From Sphingomonas horti (GTDB lineage: Bacteria > Pseudomonadota > Alphaproteobacteria > Sphingomonadales > Sphingomonadaceae): a stretch of DNA of 64,000 bases. Where the stretch lies: positions 190,796 through 254,795 of the forward strand of contig NZ_WQMS01000013.1 of NCBI RefSeq assembly GCF_009753715.1, read 5' to 3'. The notes beneath the pieces are model-generated. The model did no database searches. It was given only the letters and a program-made list of their open reading frames with translations, and was not told the origin of the DNA. Positions within the stretch are counted from its first letter, which is position 1. Every line of letters begins with the position of its first letter. Made by a program: the position numbers and the translations under genes. Shown piece by piece: positions 28,431 to 37,214 of this stretch.

Positions 28431-29315
28431 ATGCGGCTGGCATGGCCCCCGTTATTGATCGCAGCGCTGCTGGCGACCGCGGCGCACGCGCAAACCTCCT
28501 CCGACACGATCGACGTGACCGGCAGGACGCCGGAGCAGGTCCGCAAGCAGGCGCAGGCGTTCGTGCGCGCGACGGGGGTGGCCGATGACGGACGGCCAGT
28601 CGCGCGCTGGGCGGAGCCGGTCTGCCCGCGCGTGCTGGGCGTGTCGGCCGAGATCGGCAGGCGCGTGGCCGACAAGGTGCGCGAGGTGGCGCGCGGTGCC
28701 GGCATCGCAGTCGCGCGGGCGCCCTGCCGGACCAACATCGCGATCAGCTTTGCAGGCGATGGCGGCGCCATAGTCCGCGCGCTCGCTGCCAAGGCGCCCG
28801 GCCGCCTGGTCGAGGTCGCAGCCGACGACCGTGCCGCGCTGCTCGACGGCGACGCGCCGGTGCGATGGTGGCACGCGACCGAGATGCGGACGCGCGACGG
28901 CATGGGCACGACCGGCAACGAGTCGCCGCCGTTCGCGCTTGGCCGGGCCGGCGGCGTGATGATGGCCGGCGAGGTCCATTTCCAGTACAACTCCAGCATC
29001 GCCAGCACCCGGATGGTGCGGGTGCTGAAGGCGGGGACCGTGGTTATCGACGTGAACCGCGCGACCGGCATGCCGCTCGACAGCGTCGCCGCCTTCGCGG
29101 CCATGGTCTCGCTGGCCGAGATTCAGCCGTCCGAAGCGCCGCCCCGCAACTCGATCCTGAGCCTGTTCGAGAACGGCGGATCGCGCGACCTCACCACGCT
29201 CGACGAGAATTTCCTGCGCGCGCTCTACCGCCTGCCGCTGGACCGCACCGCACTCGCCCAGCGCGGCTTGCTGGTTCGTGGGCTGCTGGACCCTGCCGAC
29301 CGGGACGGGAATTAA
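28431..29315 (+). CDS. Secreted protein of unknown function
   Basis: A 294-residue protein with a Sec signal peptide (MRLAWPPLLIAALLATAAHAQ). The mature part begins with DTIDVTGRTPEQVRKQAQAFVRA, a segment seen in hypothetical secreted proteins of sphingomonads. It contains one Cys pair (VCPRVLG and APCRTNIAI) that could form a disulphide, and a C-terminal region with FLRALYRLPLDRTALAQRG typical of the same hypothetical group. No catalytic motif is evident. The ATG at 28431 follows GGGAGACGC. I do not assign a function. Confidence 0.75.
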   Translation: MRLAWPPLLIAALLATAAHAQTSSDTIDVTGRTPEQVRKQAQAFVRATGVADDGRPVARWAEPVCPRVLGVSAEIGRRVADKVREVARGAGIAVARAPCRTNIAISFAGDGGAIVRALAAKAPGRLVEVAADDRAALLDGDAPVRWWHATEMRTRDGMGTTGNESPPFALGRAGGVMMAGEVHFQYNSSIASTRMVRVLKAGTVVIDVNRATGMPLDSVAAFAAMVSLAEIQPSEAPPRNSILSLFENGGSRDLTTLDENFLRALYRLPLDRTALAQRGLLVRGLLDPADRDGN

Positions 29316-29326
29316 GGATCGGGGAG

Positions 29327-29403
29327 TGGCGCACCCAAGAGGATTCGAACCTCTGACCTCTGCCTTCGGAGGGCAGCGCTCTATCCAGCTGAGCTATGGG
29401 TGC
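29327..29403 (-). tRNA. tRNA-Arg (anticodon CCG)
   Basis: A 77-base cloverleaf with encoded CCA. Acceptor stem GCACCCA pairs with TGGGTGC, the D-arm contains AGCTCAGCTGGATAGAGC, the anticodon loop CTCCGAA within CTGCC/GGCAG gives CCG, and the T-arm has GGTTCGAATCC. All arms pair without mismatch. It decodes CGG arginine codons, common in this high-GC genome. Confidence 0.97.
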
Positions 29404-29412
29404 GTGAGCGCG

Positions 29413-29441
29413 CGCTTAGCAGGCTCATCCGCGCTGTCCAA
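29413..29441 (-). promoter_or_regulatory. Possible promoter of tRNA-Arg
   Basis: Read on the tRNA strand, TTGGAC (29436-29441) is spaced 17 bases from TAAGCG (29413-29418), placing transcription start a few bases before the mature 5' end at 29403. The -10 match is weak, so this is tentative. Confidence 0.35.
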
Positions 29442-29449
29442 GCCTTTCG

Positions 29450-29878
29450 CTATCTTCGCGGCGGCAGCTCGATCGGCTGGAACGGCGCGAGGCCGCAGCT
29501 CGCGCCGCGGGTGACGCCCGGGCTCTGCAGCACCGTGATGATGTCGGTCGCGCACAATTGGCTGAGCGAGGTCGAATAGGTGAAGCGCTGCTCGAAGCCC
29601 AGACTCGGGCAGTCCTGCGGGAGCACGACGCGATAGGTGGTGCGATTGCCGTTGCCGAAATCGATCACCCGATCGCTGAGCACGCGGCTGTTGCGGATCG
29701 CGGTGAGCGGCACGCAACTTTGCGCGGGGCCGGTCACACGGGCGCCGTCGCCATAGGTCTGGCCGTCGGCGGAGAGCATTGCCGCCGCCTCGTTGCGTTC
29801 GGTTCGGGCTTCCTGGTTACTCGACATCATGCAGGCCGAAAGGGCTGCGACGGAGGCAAGGGCAAGGATTGCGCGCAT
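29450..29878 (-). CDS. Small lipoprotein of unknown function
   Basis: A 142-residue predicted lipoprotein with signal and lipobox (MRAILALASVAALSAC, Cys16). The mature part has four further cysteines (QSCVPL, QDCPSL, QLCATD, ASCGLA), probably two disulphides, and the segment CVPLTAIRNSRVLSDRVIDF found in hypothetical secreted proteins of sphingomonads. No enzyme motif is seen. The start at 29878 is preceded by GGGAGGAC on this strand; an ATG five codons upstream is a weaker option. Confidence 0.75.
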   Translation of the reverse strand: MRAILALASVAALSACMMSSNQEARTERNEAAAMLSADGQTYGDGARVTGPAQSCVPLTAIRNSRVLSDRVIDFGNGNRTTYRVVLPQDCPSLGFEQRFTYSTSLSQLCATDIITVLQSPGVTRGASCGLAPFQPIELPPRR

Positions 29879-29930
29879 CGGACGTCCTCCCATTGTGCGG
29901 GACAAACGCTCTGCCTCTATCCGGGTGCCG

Positions 29931-30572
29931 TCAAGCGGGGGGCGGCGTCTTCGGCTGGAACGGGCAAAGGTCCGCGACGATGCAGCGCCAGCATTCGGGC
30001 CGCCGCGCCTTGCAGGTGTAGCGGCCATGCAGGATCAGCCAGTGATGCGCCCCGAGCCGGAACGGCTGCGGCACCACTTTCTCCAGCCCGAGTTCGACCG
30101 CGAGCACCGACTTGCCGGCCGCCAGGCGCGTGCGGTTGCAGACGCGGAAGATGTGGGTGTCGACCGCGAAGGTCTCGGCGCCGAACGCGGTGTTCATCAC
30201 CACGTTCGCGGTCTTGCGGCCGACGCCCGGCAGTTTCTCCAGCGCTTCGCGGTCGGCGGGAACCTGGCCGCCATGATCGTCGATCAGCGCCTGGCTCAAG
30301 GCGATCACGTTCTTCGCCTTGGTGTTGAACAGGCCGATCGTCTTGATGTGCTCCTTCAGCGCCGCCTCGCCGAGCGCGACCATCTGCTCGGGCGTGGTGA
30401 CTTTCTCGAACAGCCGCCGGGTCGCCTTGTTGACGCCGGCGTCGGTGGCCTGGGCCGAGAGGACGACCGCGACCAGCAGCGTGTAGGTGTTGACCGATTC
30501 GAGCTCTGTCTCCGGCGACGGATTATCCTCCGCCAGGCGGCGGAAGAACTCGAACACGTCCGCCTTCTTCAT
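29931..30572 (-). CDS. nth: Endonuclease III
   Basis: A 213-residue DNA glycosylase/AP lyase that removes oxidised pyrimidines in base-excision repair. The helix-hairpin-helix LEKLPGVGRKTANVV with the catalytic Lys and the downstream VDTHIFRV Asp are present, and the C-terminal [4Fe-4S] ligands follow the Nth pattern CX6CX2CX5C (CKARRPECWRCIVADLC). The ATG at 30572 overlaps the stop of the upstream aminotransferase (ATGA), so it is the last gene of a dapB-permease-aminotransferase-nth series. Confidence 0.96.
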   Translation of the reverse strand: MKKADVFEFFRRLAEDNPSPETELESVNTYTLLVAVVLSAQATDAGVNKATRRLFEKVTTPEQMVALGEAALKEHIKTIGLFNTKAKNVIALSQALIDDHGGQVPADREALEKLPGVGRKTANVVMNTAFGAETFAVDTHIFRVCNRTRLAAGKSVLAVELGLEKVVPQPFRLGAHHWLILHGRYTCKARRPECWRCIVADLCPFQPKTPPPA

Positions 30573-31630
30573 TTGATGGTATCGAGCGCGGCGCCGAGGC
30601 GTTCGAGACCGCCCTCGACGATGTCGGTCGGGCCGCCGACGCCCATGCGGAACCGGTCCGCCGCGCCGAAGAAGCGGCCGGGCACGATCGAGGTGTCGTA
30701 CCGCTCGCGAAGCAGCCGGTTCAGCGCATCGACATCGCCGTGGAGCAGCCGCGGAAAGGCGGTGATGCCGCCGGTCATCGGTACGCAATCCAGATCGTCG
30801 CGGCTTTCGACGAAGGCATTGGCGAGCGCGCGATTGCGCTGGAGCAACGCGGCATTGGCCGCGGCGATCTCGCCCAGATGCTCGAACGCGACCAGCGCCA
30901 ACCGCTCGGCCGCGTGGGACTGGGCAACGCCGAACAGCTCGTTGAGGCGCCAGATGCGCTCGGCGAGCGCCGGTTCGGCCAGGATCCAGCCGCAGCGGAT
31001 GCCGCTCAGGCCATAGCATTTGGTCAGGCTGGAGGTGACGACGAACCGCTCGCCGAGCAACGCGGAGGTCCGCTGCGGCGGGACGGCGGCGTCGAGATAG
31101 ACTTCGTCCACCACCACATGCGCGCCGACACGCGCGGCAAGGTCGCCGATCGCGCGCAGCGTCGCTTCATCGGCAAGGTTGCCGGTGGGGTTGTGAAGGT
31201 TGGTGATGAGGATCACGCGCGTGCGATCCGTCACTGCCTGCTCGACCGCCGCCGGATCGACCGCGAAATCGGGCGCGCGGCGCTCGAAGGAGCGGATCGT
31301 CGCCCCCAGATGGGCGGCGGTTGCAACCATCGGTTCGTACACCGGATGCTCTGCGACCACCTCGTCGCCGGGCGACAGCAGCGCGGACAAGGCGAGCATG
31401 TTCGCCATCGACGTGCCGTCCGCCATCACCACCCGGTCAGCGGTGACGCCGGCGTGGCGCGCGATCGCCTCGCGCAGCGGCGGGTAGCGGTAGCGGCTGG
31501 CGCCATCCAGCTCGAGGTTGGCGATCGTCAGCGGAAAACGATCGAGGTGGCACGGGGGCACTTCGCTCGATCCCAGCGCATAGCGGACCGGCACCTGGGT
31601 CTTCGCCCAATACATATAGTCCGACGCCAT
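30569..31630 (-). CDS. PLP-dependent aminotransferase, class I/II
   Basis: A 353-residue fold-type I aminotransferase. Visible landmarks are the substrate/PLP segment ANLELDGASRYRYPPLREAIARH, the PLP-phosphate region ADGTSMANMLALSALLSPGDEV, the Asn in NLHNPTGN, the Asp-Tyr pair VVDEVYLDA and the Schiff-base Lys in SSLTKCYGLSGIRCGW. The amino acid substrate is not determinable. I start at 31630, six bases after the permease stop; the longer reading (31672) would overlap the permease. Neighbours are an APC permease and dapB, so a role in amino acid use is plausible. Confidence 0.88.
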   Translation of the reverse strand: MASDYMYWAKTQVPVRYALGSSEVPPCHLDRFPLTIANLELDGASRYRYPPLREAIARHAGVTADRVVMADGTSMANMLALSALLSPGDEVVAEHPVYEPMVATAAHLGATIRSFERRAPDFAVDPAAVEQAVTDRTRVILITNLHNPTGNLADEATLRAIGDLAARVGAHVVVDEVYLDAAVPPQRTSALLGERFVVTSSLTKCYGLSGIRCGWILAEPALAERIWRLNELFGVAQSHAAERLALVAFEHLGEIAAANAALLQRNRALANAFVESRDDLDCVPMTGGITAFPRLLHGDVDALNRLLRERYDTSIVPGRFFGAADRFRMGVGGPTDIVEGGLERLGAALDTIK

Positions 31631-31635
31631 CACTC

Positions 31636-32961
31636 TCACGCGCGTGCCCTCCGTCGCAGCCAGAACAGGCAAACCGGCACGCCCGCGAGCAGGATCGCGA
31701 AGCCGATCGCGCTGTTGACCGGATTGTTCCAGATCGTGCCCGCCACCGTCGCGGCGCAGGCGAGCACGAAGAACAAAGTCGTCCAGGGATGGCCCGGCGC
31801 GCGGAACGAGCCGCCGGCCGGATCGCGACGCCGGAAGACGAACAGGGCCGCCCCGGTCAGGCCGAAGAAGATGAAGTCGACCGAGACGACATAGCTCAGT
31901 ATCTGCCCATAGGTGCCGCTGACCGCGATCAGGCAGGCGGCGACACCCTGCAGCAGGATCGCGGCAACCGGCGCGTGGGTACGCGGGCTGACCGCGGCGA
32001 TGCCGCGAAAGAACAGCCGGTCCTCCGCCATCGCGAAATAGACACGCGGCGTCGTCAGCATCCCCTGGCTGAGGAAACCGAGCGCCGAAATCGCGATACC
32101 CAGCGCGATCAGCGACGCGCCCTTTTCGCCCAACGCCGCGCGCATCACGTCACTGGCGGGCGTCGGCGACTGCGCCAGACCGTCAGGGCCGAGCACGACG
32201 ACACAGGCGAGCGCGACCAGCGCGTAGAGCATCACCACGCCGAGCACGCCGAACAGCAGTCCGCGCACCAGATCGCGCCGGGGATCGCGCATCTCGCCGG
32301 AAACGAAGCTGGACGTCTGCCAGCCGCCATAGGAGAACATCACCGGCGTCAGCGCGGCGCCGATCGCCGCGAGCGTGCCGACCGGCACTGGCTCGGCGGG
32401 CGCAGCAGGCGCGACCGGGGCGGCGGGGGCGAGCAGGAGGCCACAGGCGACCAGCATCAGGATCGCGCCGATCTTCAACACCATCAGCAGGCTCTGAACG
32501 GTCCCGCCCGCGCGCACGCCCAGGCAGTTGATCGCGGTCAGCAGCGCCAGCGCGCCGACCGCCAGCGACCATTCGGGCAGGCCGATCGCCGCCAGGTCCA
32601 GCACATAGCGGGCGAAAGTGATCGCGACGGCGGCCATGCCGCCCGACTGGATCACCAGCAACAGCGCCCAACCGTAAAGGAAGGCCGGGATCGGCCCCCA
32701 GGCATCGCGGATATAGGCATATTGACCGCCGACCTCGGGCCTGCGCGCGGCCAGCTCCGCATAGACGAAGGCGCCGGCGATCGCGATCAGTCCGCCGATC
32801 AGCCAGACGCCGACGATCAGGAACGGCGTCGATACATGCCGCGCCACTTCGGCGGGGTTCACGAAAATCCCGGAGCCGATGATGCCGCCCATCACCAGCA
32901 TCGTCACGTCGAACGGGCCGAGGCGCCGGACCAGGGCCGGCTGGGCGGACGCTTCGTTCAC
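31636..32961 (-). CDS. APC-family amino acid permease
   Basis: A 441-residue transporter with about twelve membrane helices. Helix 1 carries the substrate-binding GGIIGSGIFVNPAEVA and the segment RPEVGGQYAYIRDAWGPIPAFLYGW is the conserved loop and helix 3 of amino acid/polyamine/organocation permeases. Substrate is unknown. The GTG at 32961 overlaps the dapB stop by four bases (GTGA), which argues for this start over longer readings. Confidence 0.9.
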   Translation of the reverse strand: MNEASAQPALVRRLGPFDVTMLVMGGIIGSGIFVNPAEVARHVSTPFLIVGVWLIGGLIAIAGAFVYAELAARRPEVGGQYAYIRDAWGPIPAFLYGWALLLVIQSGGMAAVAITFARYVLDLAAIGLPEWSLAVGALALLTAINCLGVRAGGTVQSLLMVLKIGAILMLVACGLLLAPAAPVAPAAPAEPVPVGTLAAIGAALTPVMFSYGGWQTSSFVSGEMRDPRRDLVRGLLFGVLGVVMLYALVALACVVVLGPDGLAQSPTPASDVMRAALGEKGASLIALGIAISALGFLSQGMLTTPRVYFAMAEDRLFFRGIAAVSPRTHAPVAAILLQGVAACLIAVSGTYGQILSYVVSVDFIFFGLTGAALFVFRRRDPAGGSFRAPGHPWTTLFFVLACAATVAGTIWNNPVNSAIGFAILLAGVPVCLFWLRRRARA

Positions 32962-33707
32962 AGGCCGAGCACGTCCTGCATCGTGTAGCGGCCGGCCAGC
33001 TTGTCCGCGAGCCATAAAGCCGCCTTCACTGCCCCCCGCGCGAAGATCGTCCGGCTTTCGGCGCGATGGCCGAGCTCGATCCGCTCGCCCTCCGTCGCGA
33101 AGATGACCATATGGTCGCCGGCGACCGACCCGCCGCGCAGCGAGGCATAGCCGATCGTCCCTTCCTCGCGGGCGTGGGGATCGAAGCCGATCCGGTCGAA
33201 CCGGCTCAGCGCCTGGATCGTCGTCCCCCTGCCCTTCGCCGCCGACTGGCCGAGCAGAAGGGCCGTCCCGGACGGCGCGTCGACCTTGTGCCGGTGGTGC
33301 ATCTCCAGCACCTCGATATCCCAGTCCGGTCCCAGCCGCACCGCCGCCTGCTCCACCAGCCCGCGCAGCAGGTTGATGCCCAGCGACGTGTTCGCCGACT
33401 GCAGCACCGGGATCGTGCGCGCCGCCTCGTCGATCGCGACGTGATGCCCGGGCGTCAGGCCCGTCGTGCCGATCAGGATCGGCTTTCCCGCCCTGATCGC
33501 GATCCCCAGATGGGTCGCGAACGCTTCCACGGCGGAGAAGTCGACCAGCACGTCGCTGGCGGCCGCCAAGGCCGCAGCATCGCCATGGTCACCATGCACT
33601 CGCCCCTCGCGATCGATTCCGCCCGCGACCGCCACGCCGGCCTCCGCGGCGGCATTGCCGATCGCGCGCCCCATCCGCCCGGTGACGCCCAGGATTCCGA
33701 TCTTCAT
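32958..33707 (-). CDS. dapB: 4-hydroxy-tetrahydrodipicolinate reductase
   Basis: DapB reduces hydroxy-tetrahydrodipicolinate with NAD(P)H in lysine and diaminopimelate synthesis. The 249-residue protein shows the Rossmann GVTGRMGRAIGN (residues 7-18), the IGTTGL segment, and the catalytic/substrate motif EMHHRHKVDAPSGTALLLG with its paired His and Lys. Start at 33707 follows AAGAGGACGCCC. It heads a coupled minus-strand series with a permease, aminotransferase and nth. Confidence 0.96.
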   Translation of the reverse strand: MKIGILGVTGRMGRAIGNAAAEAGVAVAGGIDREGRVHGDHGDAAALAAASDVLVDFSAVEAFATHLGIAIRAGKPILIGTTGLTPGHHVAIDEAARTIPVLQSANTSLGINLLRGLVEQAAVRLGPDWDIEVLEMHHRHKVDAPSGTALLLGQSAAKGRGTTIQALSRFDRIGFDPHAREEGTIGYASLRGGSVAGDHMVIFATEGERIELGHRAESRTIFARGAVKAALWLADKLAGRYTMQDVLGL

Positions 33708-33790
33708 GGGCGTCCTCTTCGGGCAAAATCCGGGGATGAACAAGGCGCGCAATCGGGTCTATGATGACGCCGCCGGAACGGAGTCGCCCG

Positions 33791-34186
33791 ATGCGCTATC
33801 TGTTGCTTGCCCTGACGCTGCTCGCCCTCGCCTCGTCCGCGCGCGCCCAGCCGCCCGATTGGGGCACCGCACACCAGATCGACGTGCACCTGACCAACTT
33901 CCATTTCACGCCCGACAGGCTGGAGATGCGGCACGGCGAGGCCTATCGGCTGCACCTGATCAACGACGCGAGCGGCGGCCATAATTTCGACGCGTCGCAG
34001 TTCTTCGCCGCCGCGCAGATCGCGCCGTCGGACCAGGCCAAGATCCGGAAAGGCTCGGTCGAGCTGAAGGGCGGCGAAACGGTCGATATCCGCCTGGTCG
34101 CGCCGGCGGCCGGCACCTACAAGCTCCACTGCTCGCACTTCCTGCACTCAAGCTTCGGGATGACGGGCGAGATCGCGGTTCAATGA
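33791..34186 (+). CDS. Secreted cupredoxin-like copper protein
   Basis: A 131-residue exported blue-copper-type protein. After a signal peptide (MRYLLLALTLLALASSARAQ) the beta-sandwich carries the expected ligands: His in SGGHNFDAS and the C-terminal cluster LHCSHFLHSSFGM supplying Cys, His and Met. The mature protein is plastocyanin-sized. It probably carries electrons or copper in the periplasm. It could in principle serve the multiheme system, but lies 6 kb away from it with unrelated genes between. Confidence 0.85.
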   Translation: MRYLLLALTLLALASSARAQPPDWGTAHQIDVHLTNFHFTPDRLEMRHGEAYRLHLINDASGGHNFDASQFFAAAQIAPSDQAKIRKGSVELKGGETVDIRLVAPAAGTYKLHCSHFLHSSFGMTGEIAVQ

Positions 34187-34222
34187 GGGGCGGCTCCGCA
34201 CGGATGCAGACAGGGGGGTACA

Positions 34223-34744
34223 ATGCCGAACCTAAAACCTGATCGTTCGTCGATTGGTGTCACTGACCGCTTCAAAGGCAATTTCACCAAAGCCTTGTAT
34301 CTGAGAAGCATTGCGCCGCAGGAACTGGAGCAACGGCTCGGCTATGAAGCGGGGCGGCTGCGAGAAGGCTGGTGGCTGCTGTTTGCGTTGGAAAAGCCTG
34401 ACTTCTCGAACTTCGAATTCGGGGGATACACCTACTTCTCCGGCTCACGGATCGGCGACCCCAAGCTCGGAAACGGCCGGCCAACCGTCGAAAGCGAACT
34501 CGAAAAGGACCTGGGCGGCCCTGCCGCAGTCGTCAATGCGAAAAAGGCTCACCTGGTAGGCCTCAGGACCGTCGGCCATGACCGGCTGGCGAAGGTGATC
34601 CCGGTCGCCTCGGGTACCGACTATCCGGTAGGCAAGGGAATCTACCAGTGCAACGTGCCGAATCCGATCCGCTGCGAAGTGGCGAGCTTCGTTCCACCGG
34701 GCGGCATGTATGTCGGCAACTACAAGCTCAACTCTGAGGCGTGA
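34223..34744 (+). CDS. Hypothetical protein, lower GC than neighbours
   Basis: A 173-residue soluble protein with no signal peptide and no motif I recognise. It includes WWLLFALEKPDFSNFEFGGYTYFSGSR in two adjoining parts and ends NYKLNSEA. Codon use is visibly less GC-biased than in flanking genes (AAA, TTC/TTT, AAT frequent), suggesting later acquisition. Its stop overlaps the GTG start of the sirtuin gene (GTGA), so it is co-translated with cobB. Function unknown. Confidence 0.65.
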   Translation: MPNLKPDRSSIGVTDRFKGNFTKALYLRSIAPQELEQRLGYEAGRLREGWWLLFALEKPDFSNFEFGGYTYFSGSRIGDPKLGNGRPTVESELEKDLGGPAAVVNAKKAHLVGLRTVGHDRLAKVIPVASGTDYPVGKGIYQCNVPNPIRCEVASFVPPGGMYVGNYKLNSEA

Positions 34745-35484
34745 GACAGTCGGCACCGGGCAATTTGGTCATCCTGACGGGCGCGGGGGTTTCCGCGGAA
34801 AGCGGGCTCGCGACCTTCCGCGGGCCGGACGGGCTGTGGGAGGGACACCGCGTCGAAGAGGTGTGCACGCCGCAAGCGCTGGCGCGCAATCCGGCGTTGG
34901 TCCACGCCTTTTACGACGCGCGGCGGGCGAAGCTGGCGGAGGTCGGGCCGAACGCCGCGCACCGGGCATTGGCGCGGCTGGACGCCGAATGGCCAGGCGA
35001 GTTGCTGATCGTGACGCAGAATGTCGACGACCTGCACGAACGCGCCGGGGCGAAGCGGCTGCTGCACATGCACGGCGAGCTGACATCGGCGCTCTGCGCG
35101 GGATGCGGAGCGCGAATACCGTGGAACGGCCCGATGGGGCACGGGCCGAAATGTCCAGCCTGCGGCGCGGCAAAGCTCCGGCCCGACATCGTGTTCTTCG
35201 GCGAGATGCCGTACGAGATGGATCGGATCGACGCGGCCCTGTCGCGCGCGGACCTGTTCGTCTCGATCGGCACGTCGGGCGCGGTCTATCCCGCCGCCGG
35301 CTTCGTGCAGATCGCCCGCCACCACGGCGCCCGGGCGCTGGAGCTGAACCTGGAGCCGTCGGTCGGCAGCTCCATGTTCTCCGAAAGCCGGATGGGGCCG
35401 GCGGGCGAACTGGTGCCGGCGTGGGTTGAGGAGATGTTGAAGTCCTCCCCGAGCTTGCTCGGGGAGGGGGACCGCTTGCCGTAG
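34741..35484 (+). CDS. cobB: NAD-dependent protein deacylase (sirtuin, CobB type)
   Basis: A 247-residue class III sirtuin that removes acyl groups from lysines using NAD+. The NAD-binding LTGAGVSAESGLATFRG is at residues 11-27, TQNVDDLHERAG and the catalytic His in MHGELT follow, and the zinc site has four cysteines (CAGCG and CPACG). The GTG at 34741 overlaps the upstream stop. The last 15 or so residues (SSPSLLGEGDRLP) are encoded by the palindromic repeat that begins at 35442, so the native C-terminus has probably been replaced. Confidence 0.93.
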   Translation: MRQSAPGNLVILTGAGVSAESGLATFRGPDGLWEGHRVEEVCTPQALARNPALVHAFYDARRAKLAEVGPNAAHRALARLDAEWPGELLIVTQNVDDLHERAGAKRLLHMHGELTSALCAGCGARIPWNGPMGHGPKCPACGAAKLRPDIVFFGEMPYEMDRIDAALSRADLFVSIGTSGAVYPAAGFVQIARHHGARALELNLEPSVGSSMFSESRMGPAGELVPAWVEEMLKSSPSLLGEGDRLP

Positions 35485-35589
35485 GCGAGTGGTGGAGGGG
35501 CCGCAGCGAAGCGAGGACCACAGACCCTCCGCTTCGCTCCGGCCCCTCCACCATGCTTCGCATGGTCCCCCTCCCCGTTCCGGGGAGGA
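35442..35589. repeat. Composite palindromic repeat, copy 1
   Basis: About 148 bases built from nested hairpins: an outer TCCTCCCC/GGGGAGGA pair, inner CCCTCCACC-type arms (GGTGGAGGGGCC with GGCCCCTCCACC) and small stems. It is nearly the same as the copy at 39842-39989. It covers the end of cobB and the gap up to the era stop. Confidence 0.85.
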
Positions 35590-35596
35590 GCTTAGG

Positions 35597-36490
35597 CTAC
35601 TCCACCCATTCCAGTCCGATGTCGCGATACAGCCCGCGATCCTCGTCCCAATCCGGTTTCACCTTTACGTGCAAATAGAGGTGCACCTTCCGCCCGAGCT
35701 GCTCCGCGATTTCCTTGCGCGCGCGTTCGCCGATCGCCTTGATCTGGGCGCCGCCTTTGCCGAGCACGATCGCGCGCTGGGTCGGGCGCGCGACCAGGAT
35801 CTGCTGGTGAATCTCGACGGAGCCGTCCGGCCGCTCCTTGTACTGCTCGGTCTCGACCGCGCTGGCATAGGGAAGCTCAGCGTGGAGCTGAAGGTAGAGC
35901 TGCTCGCGCGTCACTTCGGCGGCGAGCATTCGGTCGGTGATGTCGCTGACCTGGTCTTCGGGGAAATGCCACGGCCCTTGCGGCACGCGCTCGGCCAAAG
36001 CGCGCTTCAGGTCGGCGATGCCGTCGCCGGTCGCGGCACTCACCATGAACACGGCCACGAACGGCAGGGCTTCGGCGAGCCGCTGGGCGTGGACGAGAAG
36101 CTTGTCCTTGGCCGCGACATCGACCTTGTTGAGCACCAGCAGCTTGGGTTCCGGGCGGCTCTTCAGCCCCTCGACGATGCTCATCACCTTGGGGCCGAGC
36201 CCCGCCTTCGCATCCACGATCAGCGCGATCAGGTCGGCGTCGGTTGCGCCGCCCCAGGCCGCCTGCACCATCGCGCGGTCGAGACGCCGCCGCGGCTCGA
36301 AAATACCGGGCGTGTCGACCAGCATGATCTGCGCCTCGCCCTCGATCGCGACACCCATCAGCCGCGTGCGCGTGGTCTGCGCCTTGGGGCTGACGATCGC
36401 GACCTTCTGGCCGACCAGCGCGTTGACGAGCGTGGACTTGCCCGCATTGGGCGCGCCCACGATCGCGACCAGCCCGCAACGTTCGGTCAT
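35597..36490 (-). CDS. era: GTPase Era
   Basis: Era is an essential GTPase that binds 16S rRNA and assists 30S assembly at the membrane. The 297 residues contain G1 GAPNAGKSTL, G3 DTPGIFEP, G4 NKVD, G5 SAATGDG, and the C-terminal KH domain with GKGGAQIKAIGERARKEI. It starts with a 4-base overlap with the end of rnc, the usual rnc-era arrangement. Confidence 0.97.
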   Translation of the reverse strand: MTERCGLVAIVGAPNAGKSTLVNALVGQKVAIVSPKAQTTRTRLMGVAIEGEAQIMLVDTPGIFEPRRRLDRAMVQAAWGGATDADLIALIVDAKAGLGPKVMSIVEGLKSRPEPKLLVLNKVDVAAKDKLLVHAQRLAEALPFVAVFMVSAATGDGIADLKRALAERVPQGPWHFPEDQVSDITDRMLAAEVTREQLYLQLHAELPYASAVETEQYKERPDGSVEIHQQILVARPTQRAIVLGKGGAQIKAIGERARKEIAEQLGRKVHLYLHVKVKPDWDEDRGLYRDIGLEWVE

Positions 36491-37149
36491 TTCAACTGCT
36501 CCAACAACACCTTCGCCGCCGCCGTCTCCGCTTCCTGTTTCGACGTGCCCTCCGCGCTCGCCTCGCCTGCGCCCTTGATCGACACGGTGACGGTGAAGCG
36601 GGGATTGTGCTGCGGGCCCTCGCGCGCGGTCACGGCATAGACGGGCGGCTTGCGGCGGTGGGCGGCCGCCCATTCCTGCAGCGCGGACTTGGGATGCTGC
36701 GGCGCGCGCAGCTGGTGATCGAGTCGGCCCTCCCAGCGCGCGCGGACGAAAGCGTCCGCCGCATCGAACCCGTGATCAAGGTAAAGCGCGCCGATCAGCG
36801 CCTCGATCACGTCGCCCAGCACATTGTCGCTGTGGGCGGCGCCGTCGTCGCGCGCCTGCTTGCCGAGGCGGACATGGGAGCTGAGCTCTATCTCGCGCGC
36901 GATCTCCGCGCAAACCGAGCCGGCGACGAGCGCATTCAGCCGCCAGGACAATTTGCCTTCCGGCTCGCCGGGGAATCGCTCGAACAGCCAGCGCGCCATC
37001 ACCAGCCCCAGCACCCGGTCGCCGAGGAACTCGAGCCGCTCGTAATTGTCAACCTCGCGGCTGCTGTGGGTGGCGGCGCGTTCGTAGAGGCTGAGGTCGC
37101 CGGGCCGATGCCCTAGCGTCCGTTCGATCCAGTCGGGAAAATCGGTCAC
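36487..37149 (-). CDS. rnc: Ribonuclease III
   Basis: RNase III cleaves double-stranded RNA in rRNA and mRNA processing. The 220-residue protein has the signature ERLEFLGDRVLGLVMARWL (about residues 37-56) with the metal-binding Glu and Asp, a second acidic site in LGDVIEALIGALYLD, and a C-terminal double-stranded RNA-binding domain ending GEASAEGTSKQEAETAAAKVLLEQL. Coupled to era by a 4-base overlap. No lepB is found upstream, unlike in many proteobacteria. Confidence 0.97.
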   Translation of the reverse strand: MTDFPDWIERTLGHRPGDLSLYERAATHSSREVDNYERLEFLGDRVLGLVMARWLFERFPGEPEGKLSWRLNALVAGSVCAEIAREIELSSHVRLGKQARDDGAAHSDNVLGDVIEALIGALYLDHGFDAADAFVRARWEGRLDHQLRAPQHPKSALQEWAAAHRRKPPVYAVTAREGPQHNPRFTVTVSIKGAGEASAEGTSKQEAETAAAKVLLEQLK

Positions 37150-37214
37150 GGCCCGGCTCTGGGGCGCCTTTACGCGAGCGTCAAGCGCGGCTAGCCCGAT
37201 CCTTCAGGAGGGGC

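Noticed and set aside
28431-29315. Possible Popeye or cytochrome accessory protein downstream of the operon
   Set aside because: It has no heme motif, and is separated by the TMEM175-like gene; nothing in the sequence links it to the multiheme operon.
33791-34186. Cupredoxin as an electron carrier for the multiheme system
   Set aside because: Plausible chemically but it is 6 kb away in a different transcription unit, so no evidence supports the link.
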